NCBI GenBank assembly: GCA_958510875.1
Contig: OY294070.1
Location: 48,140,078-48,204,077, forward strand
Origin: Endomychus coccineus
Lineage: Eukaryota > Arthropoda > Insecta > Coleoptera > Endomychidae
DNA: 64,000 bases
Reading direction: 5' to 3'
In this document: positions 55,291 through 64,000 of the stretch, piece by piece
Position numbering within the stretch: the first letter of the stretch is position 1
Layout of the letters: every line of letters starts with the position of its first letter
Program-made: the position numbers and the translations under genes
The notes under the pieces: model-generated
What the model was told of the DNA's origin: nothing
Database searches by the model: none
Seen by the model: the letters and a program-made list of their open reading frames with translations, nothing else

Positions 55291-55613
55291 AACTTCTTTA
55301 TAAACATCATTAACTTGTTAATAACAATTTATTGAAAAAAGGAAATAAGTTTTAAACGACGTGTTTTGTTTATATCTATCACCATTCAAAATTTTCAAAA
55401 ACTTCTTTATAAACATCATTAACTTGTTAATAACAATTTATTGAAAAAAGGAAATAAGTTTTAAACGACGTGTTTTGTTTATATCTATCACCATTCAAAA
55501 TTTTCAAAAACTTCTTTATAAACATCATTAACTTGTTAATAACAATTTATTAAAAAAAGGAAATAAGTTTTAAACGACGTGTTTTGTTTATATCTATCAC
55601 CATTCAAAATTTT
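55291..55613. repeat. 109-bp tandem triplication in the foldback right arm
   Basis: AACTTCTTTATAAACATC begins copies at 55,291, 55,400 and 55,509, almost identical. The left arm has a single copy, split by the Polinton. Confidence 0.9.
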
Positions 55614-55619
55614 CAACTA

Positions 55620-57550
55620 TGTTTCTTCCTTAATTGGTAGTGAGGTTGGGCTACCTTTTGTGTTCCACAGTCCCAATGACTGTGGGCAGCACTTGTTGCC
55701 TTCCCTAACATATTTGCCAAAGGCCCTTCTGTACAACAAGAAGTCTGCAGTGAATTAGCAGCACTTTTGTTCTAATTGTGGCTTCCATAGGAGTTTCTTG
55801 TCTAACATGGACTAGGTATTTGGCTTGGTCACTAATGTTAATCATCTGATCTGCTGGAATCAGTCCTCTGGTGGGTCTTGTGCTTCCTAGTAGAAACTAA
55901 ATTTCTGTTTTATTAGGGTTGATTTTCAGCCTTTTGTCACTACACCAATTACGTAGTGCATTCAGGGCTGATTTTATTCCGTCCAACCAACTTTTATTTC
56001 AGCTCTTTGTTGGAAGAACTCGATAATTTTCAATGATCCCAATCGTAAAGCCTGAGGTTGAAGACATCAATCTTATAAAGCAATAAATATATATAAAGTC
56101 TTGTTCAATTTCCAATCACTAATAAGTAATTGATGTTCCCCTTGAACATTATACAAATAGCTGTAAATGATTGTTGAAAGCTATTTACTGCATTTATTCC
56201 AAGAATTATTGTCCCCTATACTCTGCTATTACCAAGCTATCATCGTTATTAGAATGTAATTACCCATGAGTCTATACTCTTTAGTTGCATTTAGCAGGTT
56301 ACTCCACTATGGCATTTAATAGCTGCCCTTTTCCTAGCTGCAGAGGTAGTTGTCTACGTAGGCCTCTGTTATTGCATTCTGTAGGAAATCATTCTTTAGG
56401 AACATATTCAGATTTTCCTGTAGGCTCTTTTGATAGTCCTCCCAGTTCGCTCGTATATGATTTCTGATCCAGCTCTCCTGTTTCACCAGGGCACCTAAGA
56501 CAGCAAATAATATTTGAGAATTATCAGAGGGAGAAGGTTCTTTTGAGGCGATTCCCCTCGCAGTACTTGACCTTATCACCCACTTGCCTTCTTGGGACCT
56601 CTTGATTATCGTACGGTAGGTATGCGGAAGCTATGCCAACAAGTTGTCTCCTCCCTTCCAGGAGAAGAACAACTATCACCACTGGTGGATCCGCTGTACA
56701 CCATTCCACAACTGGAGTAGTGTCTAGACCTACAGAAGCAATGCAAGCTCTTACAGGACCCGTCTTTTGGGTCCCGTATGACCTTGCATTTAGCTCCTGA
56801 CCCCCTTGCCACGTTCTCAACGATCCGTGGTTGTTGAATTATTGTTGTGCGTGTCTGCATTGCAACCAGGCATCTGGTTAGAAGTTGCAGGTCGATCTGT
56901 GCAAATGAAAGTTCGACTAAGGCCATTATGACAGTGTAGTATTCCGGTGCGTGATTTGTCCTTAAGACTCCGGCCGGGTGAACTTAAAGTTCACTTGGTC
57001 GATGTTGCAGTAGGTCTTGAGTCCAAGAGCCATCTTGGGGTTTTTATATCTAACTCTAGTATACCAAGGACGAGGGTTCTGTCTTCCTTCTTGTCTACAG
57101 CGGCTGGTTTATCTAGGGAGGTCCTGTTCATAGCTTGGGGTTGCAATTCTGCAGCTTAGTCAGGACGATCGATTCAGTCTTACCCGGTAACCATACGGTC
57201 GCCCAAACGATCTTCTGCAGGAGCTCAAATCCTTCACCTTCATTTGGGGGTTGCATTAACTGGTACTGGCCAATAGTATCAGCATACCTTTCTTTCAAGT
57301 CGTTCCCTCCGGTGAGCCTTCACCAGTTTGACAGGAACAGTTTTTACGGTATTCACTTCTATAAGGTTCCCACGAGATGTAAGTCGACGGATACACTCAG
57401 AAGTGGCAGAAGGTGCTTCTGGTACGAGACCCTCCAAAACCTCTTAGGGCCAACGAGTCCTCCGAGACAATATCTTTCTGATCCACCACTCATACCAGTC
57501 ATGACCCTTTTAGGGTTCCCTCGCTCAGATAAACCTCCCTGACGGATTCT
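55620..57550 (-). pseudogene. I/R1/Jockey-type LINE, decayed, minus strand
   Basis: From right to left: a degraded 5'/ORF1-like part (57,550-56,930); an APE endonuclease (56,926-56,520) with GPVRACIASVGLDTTPVVEW and IASAYLPYDNQEVP followed by VKYCEGNRL; and RT thumb sequence (55,990-55,640) with LNALRNWCSDKRLKINPNKT and ISDQAKYL. Domain order matches a LINE read leftward, but most of the RT palm is deleted and frames change repeatedly. GC is higher than in the flanks. Confidence 0.75.
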
Positions 57551-58390
57551 TACTTAACTCTTCTATTTACTCAAGAACTTTGATTACTGTAATGTTAAAG
57601 CTGAATAGCTTGTTGTTATTTGAGAAAAAAATATTTTACTTTATAATTTATATTATTTAATTGTTATTTTTGAAAAATAGTATATCAAACTCATCCCATC
57701 AACATTATATTCCCAGATGTTCCAAGTGTACAACCTTCACATTGGAAGTTGTTAAATATTTGCTATAAGATAGAAATTAAATAAAATTTAAGAAGAGACT
57801 CCAACCCTTATTTTCTAGTACGAGGAAGATCAATATTAGAGCTTCCAAATTTACTTGAATTCTTATGACGACATCACGATCGGAGTCATTTCACAGTGTA
57901 CACCAGTTTATGGAAAATAGCATAAATGAGTTGTCTGATCTTAACATGGCTGAACAAATCGCATACTAACGAAACATTTGCCACGTTGCCAGATCAGGCG
58001 TTGCGTACCTACTCTACATAATACAATCTTTCACAAATACAACTGCAAGGTACCATTGTAATTCAGAGTGATGTCAAATACAGTTACTTTCATGTACTCA
58101 GAGTTCTCGTTACTTTTACAACTAGTACTCGTAACAAATAGTACTCGTAACAAATAGACAAATATCGTTCCGTTACTTAAAGGTCTTACTAGTGACTAGT
58201 ACCTAAGTATATCATTAATGGTAAATTTCGAACCCTAACCAACCCAACAGTAATTCAAAATCGAACTAGGCACAATGTAGGCGATTGAGAGATTGGAGAT
58301 AACTGATACTTTACTAATGAAGTTTGTTCTCAACGATATCTTCAATTTAATTCAGTTGTACCAATAAGTTATAAAAAAGTATTATAAACA
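57551..58390. other. AT-rich non-coding stretch
   Basis: No gene. AGTACTCGTAACAAATAG occurs twice in tandem near 58,125-58,160. Confidence 0.4.
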
Positions 58391-58397
58391 TCTTTAC

Positions 58398-58805
58398 AGA
58401 TCGTGCTGTTAAATTGTCCCACCCAGAGGATCGTTCAAAAAATTTGAAAATTGTTCGTAATATAATGGAAATGAATGGCTATACCCAAAAACATTTTTTA
58501 ACCCCATCATTGAAGAAAGAATAAACAAAATATATAATGGTACGTGATATATAAATAATATAAACGGTAATACAAATACTTTTATAACATTCCATCCATT
58601 CCGGAGATCTCAGAGAAAATAATAAATATTTAAAAAAGTATGATAAATGTTGCGCATAAACCTACAGGAATCTCTAAACAATATTTAGAAAAAAGAACGT
58701 ACGGTCATAAGTATAGTACTAGTAGCAAAAACGTCCTTGCTAAACATGCTAACCTAGTTATGGAATGCCTAGAGGAATCTATAATAAATTCATTAGATTG
58801 CCTGA
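58398..58805 (+). pseudogene. PLE fragment, rearranged
   Basis: The translation gives DRAVKLSHPEDRSKNLKIV (RT-endonuclease linker), then GISKQYLEKRTYGHKYST (GIY-YIG region), then NLVMECLEES, which in the PLE at 4.2-6.3 kb lies upstream in the RT domain. The order linker, endonuclease, RT cannot come from a simple deletion of one copy and suggests loss within a head-to-tail pair. It is the same family as the 4.2-kb copy. Confidence 0.75.
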
Positions 58806-58899
58806 GTCGATAAACGTTCTGAAGAAATGTGTTGCAAATATTAATATCCCTGATAGAAACTGCACAGAATACGTGATCCTTACGACTTAATGTATGGAG

Positions 58900-59760
58900 C
58901 AAAATTATTTCACTTTTGACAAAAACTACTATGTGCAATGGGCAATCCACTTTGTTCGTTTTTGGTTTGGTTTTGGTCAATATTTTCCTAAGCGAACTTG
59001 AAACCTCCTTAAAATCAAAATGGAATCAGTTTCCAAAAGTTTGGTATAAATATGTTCACGATATTTTCGCTATTATAAGTAAATGTTTTGATTTACATGG
59101 CTTTCTGAACACACTTAATAGCCAATTTGATTCCCTGAAATTCATTGAAACAGATATTCAGCTTCCTTTCCTTGACATTAACATTATAACAGATGATAGT
59201 CACTTGGATTTTAACTCAAACGAATAGGTTTCGCAGGCGAATTCAGCTACACTATTTAAACATAAAATGGCTCCATTTAATAGTCTAGTTGATAGATTAT
59301 TGAACGTCTCCTTGAGCCAGCAAAACAACAACGAAGTTGAGAAACTTCAGCAAATAGCGTTGGACAATGGTTTCGACATATCTTTGATCAATAATTTAAT
59401 TTCTAAACAAAAAAGGGAATTGGAACGCAACCAACTAACCAATTTAGAGCCATTACCTCCAAATACTTCAATAAAATGCAAAAGTTTCACTTATCATCGT
59501 TTAGTAATTAATAAATTCCATAATTTGTTTTCTAAATTTGCAATACAACCAGTTTATAGATGTGAAAACAAGCTGAAACACCGTTTAGGCAACACCTTTG
59601 ATAAGGTTAAAAAAATATCAATAGGAGTTTTTCTTCGAAGGGATTTCAAACTTTCAATATTTTTTTACTTTCGGTACGTGATGATACTACATGATAGGAT
59701 ATTGATAGGGATTGATAATCCCAAACCACTGCTATTTTTCGAGATATAGGATACCAAAAT
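58900..59760 (+). pseudogene. Second PLE family, RT palm and thumb
   Basis: 58,936-59,227 contains an MGNPL palm motif, LSELETSLKSKW and KVWYKYVHDIFAI, where the usual catalytic YVDD has become YVHD, followed by LPFLDINI. 59,267-59,749 continues with FNSLVDRLLNVSLS and LISKQKRELERNQ and a YHRLVINKFHNLFSKF block. A frameshift near 58,965 and a stop at 59,225 interrupt it. It differs clearly from the family at 4.2 kb and carries no endonuclease. Confidence 0.75.
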
Positions 59761-60083
59761 AACTAATCTGACAATTCAGATACTCCATGCGAAACGACAT
59801 TTCCTATATTGGTCAATCAATAAAATGTGAGTTCATTTTGATATCTTCAAGATGGATATTCACTACCGATATCGGGGTCTAATTTTCACAACCCGTCTTG
59901 AAGGGCAGTGGTCGAGTGACTTTTATAGCCAAATTGTTGCGTCCCGTAGACAAAATTTGTACGCCTAGCTGACTCCCGTGGTCAGAAGAGAACAACCTTT
60001 TTTTCTATACTTCAACTATACACGAGAGGAAAACCTATAATGTTCGAAGAACATCGTATGAGCCAGCGGTGAAATGTTAGGAG
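59761..60083. other. Non-coding stretch
   Basis: Nothing identified. Confidence 0.4.
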
Positions 60084-60659
60084 CAGTGGTGTAACTAACC
60101 CTGCCGGAGCCCCAGTGCAACAATATAATGGGGGCCCTCAACAAATTAGTAGCAAAAACAGGTCACATTAAAACTTTTTCTGAATTTTCTATGTTATCCA
60201 TGTTTAATATTAATCTCGCTATCCATCTTGTAATCTTACAATCAATATTACAATCCATAGTCTCACAACCTATAATCCATACGCTTATATATTGGAAACA
60301 ATCTTCAAAATGTCGCCCTGCAAACTTTCGCCTTGACAAACTTTTCAATTATTGCATCCAGGTTTCTTCTTAACGAGTTCGTCAACTTATTCTCTATCGA
60401 CAATACACTTAGGTTCGCCAGTCTCTGTTGCCCCATTATTATACATTTGGTAAAATTGTAAATTATTGGTGGCCCTAAAACGTCAAATATTTTATCCCCA
60501 TTTTTATTAAAATAATTAATTAATATTTTTGTCACATAATTACAACGTATCGTAAAGTGTAAAAATAATATCATAACAAATAACCCTCAGTTGGAGACCC
60601 CTTCTACCCGGGGGCACCAGGCAATTGGACCAGCTGGACCGGCGGTAGTTACGCCTCTG
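60084..60659 (-). mobile_element. Short hAT derivative with transposase C-terminus
   Basis: Ends CAGTGGTGTAACTA and TAGTTACGCCTCTG are imperfect inverted repeats of the hAT type, and an 8-bp duplication flanks the element. The 576-bp interior encodes only the last part of a transposase on the minus strand, so it is a deletion derivative. Confidence 0.85.
60305..60574 (-). pseudogene. hAT transposase C-terminal remnant
   Basis: GQQRLANLSVLSIENKLTNS followed by LDAIIEKFVKAKVCR matches the terminal segment of the hAT dimerisation domain. Upstream domains were lost in the internal deletion. The frame reaches its stop next to a short AT-rich region before the terminal repeat. Confidence 0.7.
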
Positions 60660-60667
60660 GTTAGGAA

Positions 60668-62375
60668 ATAATATAAGTTACACTATTTCTCAAGAAAGTT
60701 TATCATCTATTAAACTCAATACAGAGAAATGTCTAGGTAATTTAGAAGGGATGGAAATGTATAAACGAAAAAGCAATTTATTAAATTCCGATTTATCTCC
60801 AGCTGAGGGTAACCCTGCATTATTATCGCCAAATAGTATTTAAACAAGCACATTTTGATTTATAATTAAGCTTACTCTGATAATAGCTACTTGGTAGCCG
60901 AAAGACCCTCAAAAATTTAAGTATTTTTAGTGCATAAGGGTGAATATTTCTTATTTATAGCGTTAAACACTGTATATACACTTAAAGAAACAATCAACCT
61001 TATCCTCAAAAAGTATATATTTATATGTATTTTTAGTGAATAGGAGTGATTGTTTCTTATTTAAGGGAAATAAAAACTATTTTATCATTCATTATATATT
61101 AGCATTTGAATTATTATTTTTTATCGACAATCATATATATTCCGTTTTCACTGATAGAATGAAATCGGCAATGATAACACTATTCATGATGATGTAGGTA
61201 GACAGAATAATAAATTAACATAATATAAGTCAGACGCCGGCCGCAATTCGCATTTGTTAGATTCTTACGTAAACAAACCAATCTTCTCGTTTTGCATCAC
61301 ACACGAAAAGTACGTACAGGTCGACCATTCTAGCTTGACCTCTGAGTTTTGGATGCGAAATACCCTGATACTGGAGAGCTATGGAACGCCGTTTTGATAT
61401 TTATTAACAGCAGGCTTATGGTTTCCAAATAGATTTACTATCAATTAAATCGCAACCAAGATCATAGCAAATAGTATGATTTTGTAGAATTTTCTAAATC
61501 ATAACATCAGTTCATCTTAAAATAATTGTACTACATATTTGGTGATGCTATTTCCATTCAAAGCCTGTCGACTCGTTTGTATTTAAATCAAAGTTGCTCT
61601 AAGAGGAATAATTTCTAAACAATTACAGAAATAAATTGTGTCCACGTAGAATGTTAGCCGAATTTCTATTGTACTGAGAGTCAATATGCTAGGGAAATTT
61701 CAGTAGCTACCATAGTTCATATTTAATGCATATTTATCATATATAAGAGATTCATTTCTATTGCATTCCTACAATTTTCGGCTCATTCAAATTTATAGCG
61801 CAATATAAATGTTTCGCTGAGTTGATATTAAACCAAATTGAGAATTTTTATATTCGACTAATATATATTGTTTCTAATTTTTTTGGAAGCCTTCCGTAAA
61901 CCGTTGGATAGGGAATTATTTACATTGATATGTTTTCCCAATTTCTTTGTTATATAAATTTCAATTGTAAACGTTTTTGATTCACATGCTTATTTCTATC
62001 GTTGCAAGATATTCTGTCGTTGTATTTTATTGCACTATTAAAATTTAATTAGCAAAATAAGATTTTTCATAAATTCTCTCATTTATCAGTAATTTCAATG
62101 GTATGTAATTTTTATTTTATCTGCATTATTACGTTATAGGAAATGAAAATCTTCCACCTTACTATAGAAATATTCAAATTTTTGCAGGAATTTATATTGT
62201 ATGCGTTTTATTGACTACCTATTCTATGTACCTATGGGTTATGTCTTCTTAATTCAATTATTCCGAAACTAATAAAGTGGACGAATTAAAATGATTGTTT
62301 AATTTTTACGTCCTCGCGATTCCGAATATAAAGCCATTTCTGATGTATTGGAATTTAATGTTTAACATGGCTACA
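60668..62375. other. AT-rich non-coding stretch
   Basis: The first 180 bp contain a possible PLE tail (SLSSIKLNTEKCLGN near 60,700); otherwise nothing is identified. Confidence 0.35.
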
Positions 62376-62379
62376 ATTT

Positions 62380-63250
62380 ATTTGAAGAATGAAATTTTAT
62401 TCGTTTCCAATTTTATTCAACACAAGGTGTCTGGTGGTGGTGATAGTTAAAATAAAGAAACGGAGCTCATTAAAGTGTGTATGAAAATTATTTCCAATGT
62501 ACCCGTATATCATAAAAATGTTACAAAGAATAGAAATTCTTGTTGAATGTAGAATGCACTTACCAAATATAAATACCAAAATTTGCCGAGCCGTTTTAAT
62601 ATTTATTTCATCGTGATCCTGCGTTGAATAAACTTTTCATGTATTATTTTGATTTGCAGGTTTCAATTTAATGTTCCAATTTTATTGCAAGTACGAACTT
62701 ATTCATCTCAAAATTTCAATTGTCAATTGTCATATTGTTCCTCGCGCAATAGAGTTTGAGCTGTCCGCAGTGTCCGCCACTAGAGGCAGTTCGATTTACA
62801 TCATTCTTTTGTTACCCTGGTGCCTGGTGATAATTAAAACTATGTAACGATGCTCTTTCAAGTGTATATTCTAATTTTATTTATCATGAGGTACCCGTGT
62901 ATCATAAAATTGTTACAAAGAATATAAATTCTTGTTGAATGTAGCACCTACTGAATATAAATATCAAAATTCACTGAGCAGTTTTAATATTTATGTCATC
63001 GTGATCCTGTCTAGAATAAACTTTTCATGTATTATTTTGATTTGCACGTTTCAATGTTATGTTCCATTTTAATGCAAGCATATGAACTTATTCATCTCTT
63101 AATTTTTCAATTGACACCAGCTATCTGTATATCATAAAAATAGATGTAAACAATGGAAATTGACCCGCCTCTAGTGGATAGCTGTCATACTATTCCGTAC
63201 GCTATAGAGATTGAGCTGCCCACCACTAGAGGCACTTCGATTTCCATTGT
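62380..63250. repeat. Tandem duplication, about 390-bp period
   Basis: ACCCGTATATCATAAAAATG at 62,501 recurs (changed slightly) at 62,893, and the following 220 bp correspond. A GAGCTGTCC...CCACTAGAGGCA block recurs near 62,759 and 63,202. It may be two copies of a short non-coding element. Confidence 0.7.
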
Positions 63251-64000
63251 TTTGATCGATATTATGATATCGGAATTTGTATGGTATGCAGCAATAATGG
63301 TAAATAATGATTCGAAATCCAAATAATCATTGTATCAAATAACAATATGAATGTATTGTTAACTATTATTTCTTACTGTTTTATTTTGCCCCACGTTGTG
63401 GTGACAATTATTAACTAATTTAAATTGTTTTTTTATTTTATTGAATTTTATTTGGATTTTGAATAATTCTTATTTTTGATTCTACCGGCTAGCTTTTTAT
63501 CTTTTTAATTTGATTATATTTGAACTTTAAATTAATGTTTATGAAGTTTTGAAGTTTATCTATAGAATAATTTTATATGGAATTAAACACAAAGTTCTTT
63601 GATTTTACAATATTTAATTTCTATGACTCTTATTATCTCGGTTAATTCAATTTTATGTTTACAAAATCTATGACATAACCTTAAAATCACTTTTTCAACT
63701 AATATTTGTTTATACTGTTATAATCAACAATCTTCCTTTTTCTTTACAGATAATACGGATAATATGATGTAGAAATTATAAACAAACTTACGTTTAGATA
63801 ATATCCAAAAGTGTGTTTAACAATGTTGGCAATTTTCAATTTACTTCTTTTATAATTTCGTTGATTCACCTTTTACACAACACTATGCTATTTCACGATA
63901 ATCACAGGTAACTAATTTTGGTTACTTCTTCTTGAGAATCAGGAACTGTTGATAATACTTTGTTTTATTCTTTTAGATAAGACATAAAACTTTTCGATGC
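63251..64000. other. AT-rich non-coding end of the window
   Basis: Nothing identified. Confidence 0.4.

Larger units (their letters stand above)
43272..55613. mobile_element. Foldback transposon that hosts the Polinton
   Basis: Without the inserted Polinton this is a 2.2-kb palindromic element: 43,272-43,334 continued by 53,437-54,520 is the inverse of 54,530-55,613. Matching landmarks include GATAGATAT.AACAAAACAC, TTTTTCTCCGAATG and CAGCATATAGAGACTTCCG. The centre is near 54,525. No transposase frame is present; small frames in the arms mirror each other. The right arm carries an extra threefold 109-bp expansion. Confidence 0.8.
60076..60667. repeat. 8-bp hAT target duplication flanking 60,084-60,659
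   Basis: GTTAGGAG (60,076-60,083) and GTTAGGAA (60,660-60,667) differ at one base. Confidence 0.75.

Overview
The window looks like nuclear DNA of an insect. It is AT-rich and has spliced genes with GT-AG introns, polyadenylation signals, a tRNA-derived SINE, and a dense, nested population of animal transposable elements. One host gene is a minus-C odorant-binding protein, a subfamily that is abundant in beetles, so a beetle is a reasonable but weak guess. Most of the 64 kb is mobile DNA, mostly decayed, with little host sequence between.

Layout. 1-2.3 kb: an LTR-like block ending at a primer-binding-site-like TGGCGCC. 2.3-6.7 kb: a transposon with about 450-bp terminal inverted repeats and a half-deleted, spliced accessory gene; a 5'-truncated Penelope-like element (PLE) with a hammerhead ribozyme sits in its right repeat. 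7.4 kb: last exon of an unidentified host gene. 8.0-11.5 kb: a long foldback element interrupted by a hAT. 12.3-12.6 kb: a SINE. 14.5-16.5 kb: PLE debris and tandem repeats. 16.7-18.8 kb: a Tc1/mariner-superfamily copy with about 490-bp inverted repeats. 20.8-37.0 kb: an odorant-binding-protein gene whose signal-peptide exon and main exon are 15.8 kb apart, the intron being filled with hAT, MITE, LINE, PLE/hammerhead, Ty3/gypsy and LTR-like remnants. 37.5-42.6 kb: LINE, mariner and foldback remnants.

The centrepiece is 43,335-53,436: a 10.1-kb Polinton/Maverick-type element with exact termini (5'-AG...CT-3') and a perfect 6-bp target duplication TTCAAT. Its terminal inverted repeats are 1.31 and 1.49 kb, made of E-box-rich minisatellites, and differ in length by exactly one 177-bp unit. 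It encodes a chromodomain integrase, a fiber-like coiled-coil protein, a phospholipase-A2/hydrophobic minor virion protein, an adenain-like protease, a penton-like protein, a truncated hexon-like major capsid protein, a spliced MSV199-type protein and a small putative membrane glycoprotein. It has no protein-primed DNA polymerase B and no packaging ATPase, so it should depend on a helper for replication and packaging. It is inserted in one arm of a separate foldback transposon (43,272-55,613); the other arm keeps the empty site, which independently confirms the insertion boundaries.

55.6-64 kb: a decayed minus-strand LINE, fragments of two PLE families, a short hAT derivative with an 8-bp target duplication, and an AT-rich tail with a tandem duplication of about 390 bp. 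Domain names rest on recognised motifs and not on searches; where a family is only suspected, the entry says so.
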